A DNA stretch of 59,784 bases from Desulfovibrio sp. (GCA_031272405.1 JAISTW010000066.1:1-59784), one strand, 5' to 3'; positions 42,286 through 52,400 are shown, numbered from the stretch's first letter. A program made the numbers and translations. The notes: generated by a model not told the origin, from the letters alone.

Positions 42286-45200
42286 ATGACGATCGCGGCC
42301 GCATTTCTTCAGTTTGTCATGATCCCGACCCAGGGGATCATCAGGCGTCTCTTGGTGACGACGTTTTGCGCGCTACTGGTCTTTTGCCCCTTCAGGGAGG
42401 CCGCCGCTGCCACAGACGTATACGTCACCGACACCTCGCTCGACCAGACTAACTTTGATACAATTTTCACCCCCTTCTCCGTCGGCGCCCCTGTGGATTT
42501 GTACTTTAGCAGCGGGACGTATACCTTCAGCACTTCCGTCACGACCAAACTGGACCTCGGTCTCGTGGGCAGTGGCATGAACGGCGGCACGTTGTGGGAT
42601 TCCGTCCTGCCGAACGGCACGCCGCTGACGTTGAGCAGGCCGTCGGTCACCCTGCAGAAGGGAGCGCCAGATGTTCAATTTTTCTCCACCGACAACGTCG
42701 ACCCATTTACGATAACCAGGATCAGTAAACTCCTGTTCGACGGGACAGGGTCCACCGGCCGCGCGATAAGCGGCGCCGTTGAATTCAGCGGCGGCATCAC
42801 ATATTCCGCCTTTCTCGACAACATCAGCGACAGCCAGGGCGGCGCGATACTCACAGACGATTTTTCCGCCGGCGGCATTCAGCACTCCTTTTTCAGCGGC
42901 AACGCATCCATCGGCGGCGACGACCTCGGCGATGGCGGCGGCGCCGTCTACAGTTTTGGCGTTTTTTCCGGCGGCATCAGCGACTCCGTCTTCCTCAACA
43001 ACACAACCAGCGGCGGCGGCGGCGGCGGCGCCTTATTCATATCGTATGATTTTTCCGGCGGCATCAGCAACTCCATCTTCAGCGGGAACATAGCCAGCCA
43101 CGGCAACGGCGCCGGCGGCGCCGTCTACATCCCCGAGGGCACTTTCTCTGACGGCATCAGCAACTCCATTTTCAGCGGAAACACGGCAGGCGACTTTGGC
43201 GGGGCGATCTTTGTCGGACACGATTTTACCGGCAACATCAGCTACTCCGTTTTCAGCCAAAACAGAGCGATAGCCGAGGGCGGCGGCGCGATCGCGATAG
43301 GGCTGCCCGCAGGGAGTCTCGACGGCGATATCAGCAATTCCGTCTTCAGCGGCAACACGGCGGGCGACGGCGGCGCGATGGCAGTGGCCGGCGCGTTGGC
43401 CAATACGGCCCGGGCGGGAGGATACGCCGATCTGAGCGGTTCGAAATTTCTGGACAACCACGCCAGCGGAAGCGGGGGCGCGCTTAGTCTGGGCAACGGC
43501 AGTATGCTCGCCGCGCTCACGCCCGCGGAAGACGTGGTCTTTCAGGGCAACACCGCCGGGGGCGCGGCCAACGCCCTGGCCTATGGCGGAAGCCTCGGCC
43601 TCGGCCTCGGCGCGGCGGTAGGGAACACGCTTTGGTTCTATGATCCCGTGCAGGGCAGCGGGGATATAACCATCAACGCCACAGCGGCGACATTGGGCGG
43701 CACGGTCGTCTTTGACCAGCATAAGTCCGCCGTAACCGGCAGCACGACGGTTGAAAACGGAACCATGGTCCTCCAGAACGGCGCGATATTCGGCGCGAAC
43801 GGCAATGGCGGGACCTTCATCCTGGATGCGACCGCCACGCTGAAAGTCGCCTACGACCGGGAGCGAACCTTGTACATTCCGGTCTACGGCGATGAAACCG
43901 GACAGGTCAACGCCGATCCCGCCAAAAACATCTACCTGCTGGGCCTGCGGGGCGCGGACGGCTCACCAGTGCCCACAGACTCGGATCCAGATGATCTGCC
44001 GACGGAAACCCCCACGTACGGAACAACCTACAACACACTCAGTTCCATCAACGCCTCGGGAGGGGCGACATTGAACGGCACGCTGAACATCACCGCGCCC
44101 GCGGACCTGCAAGCCCTGGGGACAGACCCGCTGCTGCGCGTGACCGGGGTCGTGACCCTGGGCGCCGATTCCGTCGCGAATGTGAGCGCGCCGACTTTCG
44201 CCTGGAACGGAATCGGAACGCAGAGCACCCTCGTCGTGCTCCAGTCGGACGCCGTGTCAGGTTTCGGCAGCGGCACCAACGCCTTCAGCGCATTCACGCT
44301 CAACGGCCATAACATCAGCGACCTCACCGAGACTTCCCATCCCGAGCATTACATCCGCGTTCCCAACACATTGCAGAACGGGTTGATATACACGGAAAAC
44401 AAGGTGATGCTAAATTACGGCCTGGTCTGGTACGCGGATGTCCTGCCGCACGGCACCTTTGACGTGGCCTCCGCCTATCCCTTCACCGTCGGCGTGCCGC
44501 TGAACGACCGACCGGAGGTTCCAGGGACGATCGCGCCTTATTCCGGCTACGGCTGGGACGGCAAAAGCCTGACCAAGACCGGAGACGGCACGCTGACCCT
44601 GGCCGCGGCCAACACCTATACGGGCGACACGACAATCGAGGACGGCACGCTGGAAATCACGGGTTCGCTGGGCGCCGACAAAGGCAACAGCTACGCCGGA
44701 AACATCATCAACAAGAGCCGTCTGGTCTTCAACCAGGCAATCAACCAGACTCTTGCCGCCCCCGGCGCTGTTTCGGGGACAGGCGATCTGGTCAAAAAGG
44801 GCACGGGTACCCTGACCCTGGCCGGAGAGAACACCTACAAGGGAAAAACGACAATCGAGGACGGCAGCCTGATAGTCACCGGCTCGCTGGACACGCAAGG
44901 CACGCCGAACGCATACGATTACGCCCAGCAGATAACAAACGACGGCAACCTGATATTCAACCAGCCGGGCAAAATCCAGACCCTGTCCGCCCAGAGTATG
45001 TCCGGAGCGGGATATCTGACCGTGCAGGCCGGAACCCTGGCCCTGGACGACTACGACATATCCTCCCAGACGCGGCTGACCCTGCAGGACGGCGGCACGC
45101 TGGACATTTCCGGCTTCTCGGCCTACAAGAATCCGCAGGAGCTGTACGTCGTCAATTCCGGCACAATCCAAAACGACGCCGTTCCCCTGAACCTGGCGGG

Positions 45201-46479
45201 CAAACACATCGTCTTCGTCCTGCCGGCCAACGCCAGCGCCGCGACTCCGCCCATTCTCACCGTGGACGGGAGCGCGCAGACGGACATCAGGACGGCTCAG
45301 GTGGGCGTGTCCGCCCCCGGCGGCCTTGTTCTGAACAAGGGCGAGCACATCGTCCTCATCAGGACGCAGGCCCAGGGCAACCTGCTCAGCGACCACTACG
45401 GGCAGCCGATTCAGGTTCAGGGCAAAAACGGCCTGTTGCGGCAGAACTTCTCCCTGCTTCTGGACGACGCGGCCAGCGCCAGGGAACTCTGGCTCACGGC
45501 CCTGGACAGCGCGGGACTTGACCCAGGCGCCAAGGGGCCGTCCGAGGGCTTTGCCGCCGGCGGCGCCGTGCTCAATACGGGTTCCGACCTCATTGCCTTC
45601 CAGGGCATGGACGAAGCCGTCGCCGCCGCCGGCGACAAGGACAACCTGACCGGATGGGGAATCTTCGGCGTCGTTTCCGGCAATTCGTCCAGATACCACT
45701 CCGGCAGCCATGTGGACGTCACCTCCTACGCCGCGATGACCGGCATTTCCTTCGGCGCGAACACCCCGGCCGGCCGGATCACCCTGGGGGCCTTTTTCGA
45801 GTTCGGCGGCGGAATCTACAAGACGCACAACAGCATCGACAACGCCCCGTCCGTGGACGGCGACGGCAACATGAGCTACGTCGGCGGCGGCATCCTGGCC
45901 CACATGTCTTTTGTCAAAAACAAGACCGGCCATTTCTATCTGGACGCCTCGGCCCGGGCCGGCAGCATCACCTCCAACTGGTCTTCCTCCGACCTGACGG
46001 ACGAAAACAGGCGCGGCACCAGTTACGACGCCACCACGCCCTATTACGGCCTGCACGCCGGCGGCGGCTATATCTTCCAGGTCACCCAGCGGGCATCCCT
46101 GGACGTGCACGCCAAATATTTCTGGACGCGCCGGGAAGGCACAAGCGTGACCCTGCACGGCAAAAACAGCTTTGTCTTCGACCCGCTGACCAGCTCCCGT
46201 CTGCGCGCCGGCCTGCGCCTGAACTACGATGCCAACGGACGGGTCTTCCCCTATGTGGGTCTGGCCTACGAGCGCGAATTCGACAGCGCGCAACGGGCGC
46301 GCACCCAGGGCTACGACGTGCCCGTCCCCTCGCTCAAGGGCGACACCGGCGTGGGAGAGATTGGCCTGATCCTGCGGCCCGCGCCGAATGTTCCCCTGAG
46401 GCTGGAAATCGGCCTGCAGGGCTACGTCGGCGTCAGGGAAGGCGTCAGCGGAACGGCGCGCTTCGTGTACGAATTCTGA
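42286..46479 (+). CDS. autotransporter adhesin with Pmp-like repeats
   Basis: 1397 residues. A signal sequence with an extended N-terminus ends near FREAAAA (about residue 41). Residues about 160-410 contain eight repeats pairing F-x-x-N with G-G-A-(I/L/V/M), such as SIFSGNTAGDFGGAIFV and SVFSGNTAGDGGAMAV, the pattern of polymorphic membrane proteins and right-handed beta-helices. Two passenger-associated repeats follow at about 760-870 (KTGDGTLTLAAANTYTG and KKGTGTLTLAGENTYKG). Residues about 1110-1397 are an autotransporter barrel ending GTARFVYEF. It should be exported by type V secretion and displayed on the cell surface as an adhesin. No protease motif is seen. Confidence 0.88.
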   Translation: MTIAAAFLQFVMIPTQGIIRRLLVTTFCALLVFCPFREAAAATDVYVTDTSLDQTNFDTIFTPFSVGAPVDLYFSSGTYTFSTSVTTKLDLGLVGSGMNGGTLWDSVLPNGTPLTLSRPSVTLQKGAPDVQFFSTDNVDPFTITRISKLLFDGTGSTGRAISGAVEFSGGITYSAFLDNISDSQGGAILTDDFSAGGIQHSFFSGNASIGGDDLGDGGGAVYSFGVFSGGISDSVFLNNTTSGGGGGGALFISYDFSGGISNSIFSGNIASHGNGAGGAVYIPEGTFSDGISNSIFSGNTAGDFGGAIFVGHDFTGNISYSVFSQNRAIAEGGGAIAIGLPAGSLDGDISNSVFSGNTAGDGGAMAVAGALANTARAGGYADLSGSKFLDNHASGSGGALSLGNGSMLAALTPAEDVVFQGNTAGGAANALAYGGSLGLGLGAAVGNTLWFYDPVQGSGDITINATAATLGGTVVFDQHKSAVTGSTTVENGTMVLQNGAIFGANGNGGTFILDATATLKVAYDRERTLYIPVYGDETGQVNADPAKNIYLLGLRGADGSPVPTDSDPDDLPTETPTYGTTYNTLSSINASGGATLNGTLNITAPADLQALGTDPLLRVTGVVTLGADSVANVSAPTFAWNGIGTQSTLVVLQSDAVSGFGSGTNAFSAFTLNGHNISDLTETSHPEHYIRVPNTLQNGLIYTENKVMLNYGLVWYADVLPHGTFDVASAYPFTVGVPLNDRPEVPGTIAPYSGYGWDGKSLTKTGDGTLTLAAANTYTGDTTIEDGTLEITGSLGADKGNSYAGNIINKSRLVFNQAINQTLAAPGAVSGTGDLVKKGTGTLTLAGENTYKGKTTIEDGSLIVTGSLDTQGTPNAYDYAQQITNDGNLIFNQPGKIQTLSAQSMSGAGYLTVQAGTLALDDYDISSQTRLTLQDGGTLDISGFSAYKNPQELYVVNSGTIQNDAVPLNLAGKHIVFVLPANASAATPPILTVDGSAQTDIRTAQVGVSAPGGLVLNKGEHIVLIRTQAQGNLLSDHYGQPIQVQGKNGLLRQNFSLLLDDAASARELWLTALDSAGLDPGAKGPSEGFAAGGAVLNTGSDLIAFQGMDEAVAAAGDKDNLTGWGIFGVVSGNSSRYHSGSHVDVTSYAAMTGISFGANTPAGRITLGAFFEFGGGIYKTHNSIDNAPSVDGDGNMSYVGGGILAHMSFVKNKTGHFYLDASARAGSITSNWSSSDLTDENRRGTSYDATTPYYGLHAGGGYIFQVTQRASLDVHAKYFWTRREGTSVTLHGKNSFVFDPLTSSRLRAGLRLNYDANGRVFPYVGLAYEREFDSAQRARTQGYDVPVPSLKGDTGVGEIGLILRPAPNVPLRLEIGLQGYVGVREGVSGTARFVYEF
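44567..44892 (+). repeat. duplicated passenger-associated repeat unit in the autotransporter
   Basis: Two related DNA segments (about 44567-44675 and 44801-44892) both contain GGCACG..ACCCTGACCCTGGCC and ACGACAATCGAGGACGGCA, and encode the two beta-helix cap repeats. The near identity of the second block points to internal duplication. Confidence 0.6.
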
Positions 46480-46518
46480 ATATTTGAATGTTGTCGCGTT
46501 TTCAGGTATGAACCCCGC

Positions 46519-47898
46519 ATGAAGGACGCGACGCCCCCTCCCCACATTGTGCTGGCCGGACGCCCCAATGTGGGGAAATCCACTTTGTTCAACCGGCTCA
46601 TCCGCGCCAGACGGGCCATCACCCACGACAGGCCGGGCGTGACGCGCGACCGCATGGAGGGCCTTGTACGCCGCAACGGCCTGACCTATGTGGTTGTGGA
46701 CACCGGCGGCGTCACCCTGGCGGGCGGGGCGGACGGGCGCGCGGCCCTTGCCGAGGGCCCGGAAAGCCTGCGCGGCTTTGAGGAAGACATTCTGCGTCAG
46801 ACGGAGGCGGCCCTGGCCGGAGCGGCCGCCATAGCCTTGGTGGTGGACGGCCAAGACGGGCTGCTGCCCCTGGACGAACATCTGGCCGCCTATCTGCGGC
46901 GCAAAAACCTGCCCACGCTCTGCGTGGTCAACAAGGTGGACGCCCCGGAGCGGGAAGACCGGATGACGGCGGAATTTCACGCCCTGGGCCTGCCGCTTGT
47001 CGCCGTCTCCGCCGAAACCGGCCTCAATGTGGCCGACCTGGCCGAAAGACTGGCCGATCTGGCGGGAGCGGCCGCCGATCCCGAGGCTTCGAATCCGCGG
47101 CAGGCCCTGCGCCTTGTCGTGCTGGGACGGCCCAATGCCGGAAAGTCTTCGCTGGTCAACGCCCTTGCCGGCGAGGAAAGGATGATCGTCTCCAGCCTGG
47201 CCGGCACAACCCGCGACAGCGTGGACGTGCGTTTCACCCGCAAGGGGCGGGAATACGTTTTCGCGGACACGGCCGGCGTGCGCCGCCGGACGAGAATAAC
47301 GGACAGCCTGGAAAAGCATTCGGTGAACTCGGCGCTCACCTCGAGCCTCAAGGCGGACATCACGCTGATGACGCTGGACGCCGTCGAAGGCGTGAGCCAG
47401 CAGGACAAACGGCTTATGAGCCTGCTGGACACGCGCAAGACGCCCTTCTTCGTTCTCGTCAACAAATGCGACCTTGTGCCGCGCGCGGCCCTCAAGCAAC
47501 TGGAAAAAAACATCCGCGCCCTGCTGGCCTTCTGCCCGCACGTTCCCATAGTGCCGATTTCCGCCAAAACAGGGCTGAATCTGGACAAAATCATCCCGCT
47601 CGCCGAAAAGATACACGCCGAATGTCGGCTGCGCGTGCCCACGGGACAGCTCAACAGGGCCATGGAAGAGGCCCTGGCCGGGCATCAGCCGCCTGTGGTC
47701 AAACGGACGCGGGCCAAATTCTATTACCTCACCCAGGCTGAAACAGCGCCGCCGACATTCGTCTTTTTCGTCAACGATGCCGACCGTGTTCCGGAAAACT
47801 ACGCGCGCTACCTGGAGCGGACGCTGCGCGGTCTTTTCGGCATAAACCATGCCCCCATGCGTCTGCGTCTGCGCTCCAGCCACAAAAAAACGTCGTAA
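46519..47898 (+). CDS. der: ribosome-assembly GTPase Der (EngA)
   Basis: 459 residues with two tandem GTPase domains, unique to Der. The first has GRPNVGKSTLFNRL, DRPGVTRDR, VDTGGV and NKVD; the second has GRPNAGKSSLVNAL, LAGTTRDSVD, ADTAGVRRR and NKCDL. The C-terminal KH-like domain contains RAKFYYLTQAETAPPTFVFFVN. It acts in 50S maturation. It follows the autotransporter by 39 bases without a clear terminator; no strong ribosome site is visible before the ATG. Confidence 0.95.
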   Translation: MKDATPPPHIVLAGRPNVGKSTLFNRLIRARRAITHDRPGVTRDRMEGLVRRNGLTYVVVDTGGVTLAGGADGRAALAEGPESLRGFEEDILRQTEAALAGAAAIALVVDGQDGLLPLDEHLAAYLRRKNLPTLCVVNKVDAPEREDRMTAEFHALGLPLVAVSAETGLNVADLAERLADLAGAAADPEASNPRQALRLVVLGRPNAGKSSLVNALAGEERMIVSSLAGTTRDSVDVRFTRKGREYVFADTAGVRRRTRITDSLEKHSVNSALTSSLKADITLMTLDAVEGVSQQDKRLMSLLDTRKTPFFVLVNKCDLVPRAALKQLEKNIRALLAFCPHVPIVPISAKTGLNLDKIIPLAEKIHAECRLRVPTGQLNRAMEEALAGHQPPVVKRTRAKFYYLTQAETAPPTFVFFVNDADRVPENYARYLERTLRGLFGINHAPMRLRLRSSHKKTS

Positions 47899-47917
47899 AA
47901 ACAAACGGGAAAGATGT

Positions 47918-49129
47918 ATGTTTTATGGATGGAAAATCGGGCTGATTTCCCTAGGCGGCAATTTCCTGCTCCAGGGCTACGTCATCTACATCATGAACGC
48001 CTTCATGGAGCCGCTGTGCGAGATGAACAACTGGTCGCGCGGAGACATCAACCTGAGCCTGGGGCTTGCCGCTCTGGCCGGGCAGGCCGCCATGCCCCTG
48101 ATGGCCGACATCTCCACCCGCGTTTCGCTGCGCGCGCTCATGACGCTGGGCGCGCTTGCCGGCGGCGGCGCGACGTTTTTCCTCGGCTGGACCGACAGCA
48201 TCCCGGCCTTCACGGCCCTGTCCATCATTTCCTGGGTGGCCACGCAGGCCTGCGGCGGCGTAGTGGGCAACGCCCTGGTCAGCAACTGGTTCAACCGCTA
48301 CCGCGGCAGGGCCTTTGGGCTTGTCAGCTCCGGGACTTCTCTTTCCGGGGCTGTGCTGCCCCTGCTCGCCCTGCCCCTCATTCAGAGCTTCGGCGTGCGG
48401 GACGCCTACATGATTTTCGGCGTGGCCACCATGCTGCTTGGCCCGATATCCTGGCTGCTTGTCCGCGACAAGCCGGAGTACATGCACATGTTCCCCGACG
48501 GCGGCAAGACGGACCCGGTGCGCCATACGCCGCCCGACAAAAAAATGTTTTCCCGCATGGCCCGCGATCCCAAAGCCTACATGCTGGGTTTCTCCTTCGG
48601 TCTGGCTCTGACGATCGGCTCCGGGGTCATGAGCCAGCTCAAGCCCAGCCTCGCGGACATGGGGCTCAGCGCCTACCCGGCCATGCTGCTCGCCTGCGCC
48701 GCCGCCCTGTGCGCGGCATTGTCCAAATACGCCTGGGGCGCGCTCTGCGACAGGTTCACGCCCATCACGGCAAGCAGGCTGGTGATGCTGCTCAGCGCGG
48801 CAAGCCTTGCCCTGATCCTGCTGCCGCCGAGCCTGATTGGCCTGGCCGTCTTCTGCGTGACTTTCGGAAGCTGCATAGGCGGCCTCTGGGCCGTTCTGCC
48901 CGCGGCGACCACCTACTGTTTCGGCAGCGACAACTTTCTGCCGGCCTACAAATTTGTTTCTCTCTTTCTTCTGCTGCGCTGTCTCGGTTTCCCCGTCATG
49001 GGTCTGGCGCATGACCTGAGCGGCAGCTACACTCCGGCTTACGTGATTTTTCTGATTGTCCTGCTGCTCTGCTTCGGCATGACCTGCCTGGTTTCCAGGG
49101 ATGCCAGGGCGGACAAAGCTGCGGACTGA
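47918..49129 (+). CDS. major facilitator superfamily transporter
   Basis: 403 residues with about twelve hydrophobic segments. MFYGWKIGLISLGGNFLLQG at the start, VSNWFNRYRGRAFGLVSSGTSLSG after the fifth helix, and a long cytoplasmic loop around residues 185-215 are typical of the oxalate/formate antiporter-like and monocarboxylate-type MFS groups. The substrate is probably a small organic acid, but this is inference. The start codon has GGGAAAG about 6 bases away. It lies after der; a GGCGG-GAAAA-CCGCC hairpin (49140-49154) follows it. Confidence 0.85.
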   Translation: MFYGWKIGLISLGGNFLLQGYVIYIMNAFMEPLCEMNNWSRGDINLSLGLAALAGQAAMPLMADISTRVSLRALMTLGALAGGGATFFLGWTDSIPAFTALSIISWVATQACGGVVGNALVSNWFNRYRGRAFGLVSSGTSLSGAVLPLLALPLIQSFGVRDAYMIFGVATMLLGPISWLLVRDKPEYMHMFPDGGKTDPVRHTPPDKKMFSRMARDPKAYMLGFSFGLALTIGSGVMSQLKPSLADMGLSAYPAMLLACAAALCAALSKYAWGALCDRFTPITASRLVMLLSAASLALILLPPSLIGLAVFCVTFGSCIGGLWAVLPAATTYCFGSDNFLPAYKFVSLFLLLRCLGFPVMGLAHDLSGSYTPAYVIFLIVLLLCFGMTCLVSRDARADKAAD

Positions 49130-49171
49130 CGCGCAAAAAGGCGGGAAAACCGCCGGACGCGTTCTGTCGGC

Positions 49172-49200
49172 TTTACAAAGCTCCCGGCCGGGTTTATAAG
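49172..49200 (+). promoter_or_regulatory. promoter of panC with palindrome in its spacer
   Basis: TTTACA (49172-49177) and TATAAG (49195-49200) are 17 bases apart; the spacer contains the palindrome CCCGGCCGGG (49183-49192). Confidence 0.55.
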
Positions 49201-49242
49201 GGGTCGTCAGGGTTCGTCCGTTGGCCTCAACAAACTTTTGTC

Positions 49243-50091
49243 ATGCAGATACTTGTCACGCCCCAAGAACTGAACGAACAATGCCGCGAATGGAAGGCCG
49301 CCGGACGGACAGTGGCCCTTGTGCCGACCATGGGCTATTATCACGCTGGTCATGAAGACTTGATGCGCCACGGCAAAAGCCTTGCCGACCACCTTGTCGT
49401 CAGCCTTTTCGTCAATCCCGCCCAGTTCGGCCCCGCGGAAGATTTCGAGGCCTATCCCAGAAACAGCGAAAGAGATACGGCCATTGCCGGGGCATGCGGC
49501 GCCGACGTGCTGTTCATGCCCCAAAGCGGGGACATGTATGCCCCTGACCACGGCACATGGGTGGATGTTCCCGCAATGGCCCAAAAACTCTGCGGACAGA
49601 GCCGCCCCGCGTTTTTTCGCGGCGTGTGCACGGTGGTGCTGAAACTCTTTCTGCTCAGCCAGGCCGACGCGGCCGTCTTCGGCAACAAGGACTGGCAACA
49701 GCAGGCCATCGTCAAGCGCATGGCGCGCGATCTCAACGTGCCCATACGCATCGAGACGCGGCCCACCGCGCGGGAAGACGACGGACTGGCCCTGTCTTCG
49801 CGCAATGTGTATCTTACGCCCGCAGAGCGCGCCCAGGCCCCGGAGATATATCTGGGCTTGAAGCAGGCCCAGGATATGGTCAGCCGCGGCGAAAAGGACC
49901 CCGAGCTGTTGCGCGCGGCCGTGCTGCGGCGCTGGGCCGAGCGTCTGCCCCTGGGGCGGCTTGATTATCTGAGCGTCGTGCATCCGGAAACCCTGGAAAC
50001 CGTCAACTGCGTCGCCGCGCCGGCCCTTGCGGCCTGCGCCGTTCATCTGGGCAAGGCAAGGTTGATCGACAATATGTTATTGTATCCCTGA
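49243..50091 (+). CDS. panC: pantothenate synthetase
   Basis: 282 residues, joining pantoate and beta-alanine with ATP for coenzyme A. Family marks: VPTMGYYHAGHEDLM (the HIGH-like H-x-G-H; the usual A-L-H-E is Y-Y-H-A here), SLFVNPAQFGP, VFGNKDWQQQAIVKRM and EDDGLALSSRNVYL. The ATG has no recognisable ribosome site within its 36-base leader, so translation may be weak or rely on unusual signals. metK follows after 15 bases. Confidence 0.93.
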   Translation: MQILVTPQELNEQCREWKAAGRTVALVPTMGYYHAGHEDLMRHGKSLADHLVVSLFVNPAQFGPAEDFEAYPRNSERDTAIAGACGADVLFMPQSGDMYAPDHGTWVDVPAMAQKLCGQSRPAFFRGVCTVVLKLFLLSQADAAVFGNKDWQQQAIVKRMARDLNVPIRIETRPTAREDDGLALSSRNVYLTPAERAQAPEIYLGLKQAQDMVSRGEKDPELLRAAVLRRWAERLPLGRLDYLSVVHPETLETVNCVAAPALAACAVHLGKARLIDNMLLYP

Positions 50092-50106
50092 ACCAAGGAG
50101 ACGTTT

Positions 50107-51279
50107 ATGCAGACCAAAGGCAAATATTTCTTTACCTCCGAATCCGTCACCGAAGGGCATCCGGACAAGGTCGCCGACCAGATTTCCGATGCCGTGCTGG
50201 ACGCCTTGCTGGCCCAGGACGCAGAAGCCCATGTGGCCTGCGAAACGCTTGTGACGACGGGCATGGCGGTGGTGGCGGGCGAAATCAGCACGCGCGGCTA
50301 CGCCGATCTGCCCTTGGTCGTGCGCGAAACCATTAAAAAAATCGGCTACAACAGCTCCGAAATGGGTTTCGACTGGCAGACGTGCGCCGTCATCTCCACT
50401 ATAGACCATCAGTCTCCGGACATAGCCCAGGGCGTTACACGCGACAATCCCGAAGAGCAGGGCGCGGGAGATCAGGGAATGATGTTCGGTTACGCCTGCA
50501 GCGAGACCTCCTCGCTGATGCCGGCCCCCATTTACTGGGCGCACCAGCTTTCCCATCGTCTGGCCTCCGTGCGCAAGGACGGGCTGGTCGACTTTTTCCG
50601 CCCCGACGGGAAAACGCAGGTTTCCTTCGAATATCAGGACGGCAGGCCGGTGCGCGTCAACAATGTGGTGGTGTCCACGCAGCACAGCGCGGCAGTCGGG
50701 CAGGACGACGTCGCCGAAGCCGTCAAGGAGCACGTCATCCGGCCGGTCTTGGGGCCTTCCGGGTATTTTGACGAAAAAGACTGCGAGATTTTCATCAACA
50801 CCACAGGGCGTTTTGTGGTGGGCGGCCCCATGGGGGACTGCGGCCTGACCGGACGCAAAATCATACAGGACACTTACGGCGGCAGCGGCCACCACGGCGG
50901 CGGGGCTTTTTCCGGCAAGGATCCCTCGAAAGTGGACCGTTCCGGGGCGTACATGGGCCGGTACATCGCCAAAAATGTCGTCTCCGCCGGGCTTGCGCCC
51001 GTGTGCGAAGTGCAGATAGCCTACAGCATCGGCGTGGCCCAGCCTGTGAGCGTGCTTGTTTCCTCCCAGGGGACGTCCGAAATCCCGGATGAAGTGTTGA
51101 CCCGCGCCGTGCGGGAGGTCTTTGACCTGAGGCCGTATTTCATCATCAAGCGTCTTGCCCTGAAACGTCCCATATATCAAAAGACCTCGGTCTACGGGCA
51201 TTTCGGGCGGGAACTGCCCGAATTCACATGGGAGATCGCCGATGCCGTCGCCGATTTGCGCACGGCCGTAAAAGTGTAA
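50107..51279 (+). CDS. metK: S-adenosylmethionine synthetase
   Basis: 390 residues, making SAM from methionine and ATP. Visible are [21 protein letters not shown] split around the ATP-binding His, [36 protein letters not shown] and [22 protein letters not shown] precedes the ATG. The 15-base gap to panC leaves no room for a SAM riboswitch, so control must be upstream of panC or at another level. Its product serves the methyltransferases in this window, including the cobalamin ones. Confidence 0.96.
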   Translation: MQTKGKYFFTSESVTEGHPDKVADQISDAVLDALLAQDAEAHVACETLVTTGMAVVAGEISTRGYADLPLVVRETIKKIGYNSSEMGFDWQTCAVISTIDHQSPDIAQGVTRDNPEEQGAGDQGMMFGYACSETSSLMPAPIYWAHQLSHRLASVRKDGLVDFFRPDGKTQVSFEYQDGRPVRVNNVVVSTQHSAAVGQDDVAEAVKEHVIRPVLGPSGYFDEKDCEIFINTTGRFVVGGPMGDCGLTGRKIIQDTYGGSGHHGGGAFSGKDPSKVDRSGAYMGRYIAKNVVSAGLAPVCEVQIAYSIGVAQPVSVLVSSQGTSEIPDEVLTRAVREVFDLRPYFIIKRLALKRPIYQKTSVYGHFGRELPEFTWEIADAVADLRTAVKV

Positions 51280-51299
51280 CCCTGAATTGCTGGAGAGGC

Positions 51300-52382
51300 A
51301 TGGCCGGCAACACATTCGGACGACTTCTGCGCCTGACCAGCTTTGGCGAATCCCACGGCCCCGGCGTGGGCGGCGTTCTTGACGGATGCCCCCCCGGTCT
51401 GGAGCTTTGCGAGGCCGATCTGCAGGAGGAGCTTGATCTGCGCAAACCCGGACAGGGCCCCACGGCGACAAAACGGCGGGAGGCCGATCGCGTCCGTCTG
51501 CTTTCCGGCGTTTTTGAAGGGCGCGCCACCGGAACGCCCATTGCCTTCTATGTCGTCAACGAAGACCAGCGTTCAGGCGATTACGGCGATCTGGCGGAGC
51601 TATTCCGGCCGGGGCATGCTGACTGGACATATTACAAAAAATTCTGCGAAATACGCGATCACCGCGGCGGCGGCAGGGCTTCGGGGCGGGAAACGCTGGC
51701 GCGCGTTGCGGCCGGCGCCATCGCCAAAAAAATCCTGAGTCGGCATGGAGTCGCCGTCCATGCCGCCTGCCTGGAGCTGGGCGGCGTCGCTGCCCCGGCG
51801 GACGCGGTCGGGCCGGAAAATCTGGCCCAGGCCTTTCGGCGTCCCTATTTCGCCCCGTCCGAGGCAATGGTCGCCCTCTGGAACAAGCGTGTGGAGGAGG
51901 CCCGCGCGGCCCACGACACCCTGGGGGGCATTGTCCTTGTCGTGGCCCAGAATGTGCCGGTCGGGCTGGGGGAACCGGTCTTTGACAAGCTTGAGGCCGT
52001 GTTGGCCCATGCCGTCATGAGCGTCGGAGCGGTCAAGGGCGTGGAGGTGGGCGAAGGCTTCGCCGCCGCCCGTCTTACCGGCTCTCAAAACAACGACGAA
52101 CTTTTGCCCGGCGGCACATTCGCCTCCAATCACGCCGGCGGCATCCTGGGGGGGATATCCAGCGGCCAGGACATTGTCCTGCGCGCGGCCGTCAAGCCCA
52201 TAGCCTCGATCCCAAAAAAACAGCGCACTGTGGACACAATGGGCCGCCCGCGCGAAATCATCGTCGGCGGCCGCCACGACCTTTCCGCCATTCCCCGCGT
52301 CATCCCCGTTTTGTCCGCCATGACGGCCCTTGTTCTGGCCGACGCGATGCTCCTGCAATGCCGGATGGACGCGGCATCCTGA
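51300..52382 (+). CDS. aroC: chorismate synthase
   Basis: 360 residues. The N-terminal signature is FGRLLRLTSFGESHGPGVGGV, followed by DQRSGDYGDL, YYKKFCEIRDHRGGGRASGRET and ASNHAGGILGGISSGQDI. The reduced-FMN enzyme converts EPSP to chorismate in the last common step of aromatic amino acid synthesis. GGAGAGGC lies just before the ATG. It overlaps no neighbour but follows metK by 20 bases. Confidence 0.95.
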   Translation: MAGNTFGRLLRLTSFGESHGPGVGGVLDGCPPGLELCEADLQEELDLRKPGQGPTATKRREADRVRLLSGVFEGRATGTPIAFYVVNEDQRSGDYGDLAELFRPGHADWTYYKKFCEIRDHRGGGRASGRETLARVAAGAIAKKILSRHGVAVHAACLELGGVAAPADAVGPENLAQAFRRPYFAPSEAMVALWNKRVEEARAAHDTLGGIVLVVAQNVPVGLGEPVFDKLEAVLAHAVMSVGAVKGVEVGEGFAAARLTGSQNNDELLPGGTFASNHAGGILGGISSGQDIVLRAAVKPIASIPKKQRTVDTMGRPREIIVGGRHDLSAIPRVIPVLSAMTALVLADAMLLQCRMDAAS

Positions 52383-52400
52383 ACCGTACGGTTTGCGCAG

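Noticed and set aside
42780-43560. GGC-rich repeats that look like a short-spaced repeat array
   Set aside because: They are in-frame protein repeats (F-x-x-N / GGA) of the autotransporter; no constant repeat and variable spacer structure as in CRISPR.
44410-47904. 1164-codon minus-strand open frame across the autotransporter and der
   Set aside because: It spans two unrelated, well-supported plus-strand genes, so it is a product of GC-biased codons.
50092-50106. possible SAM riboswitch before metK
   Set aside because: The gap to panC is 15 bases and holds only the ribosome site.
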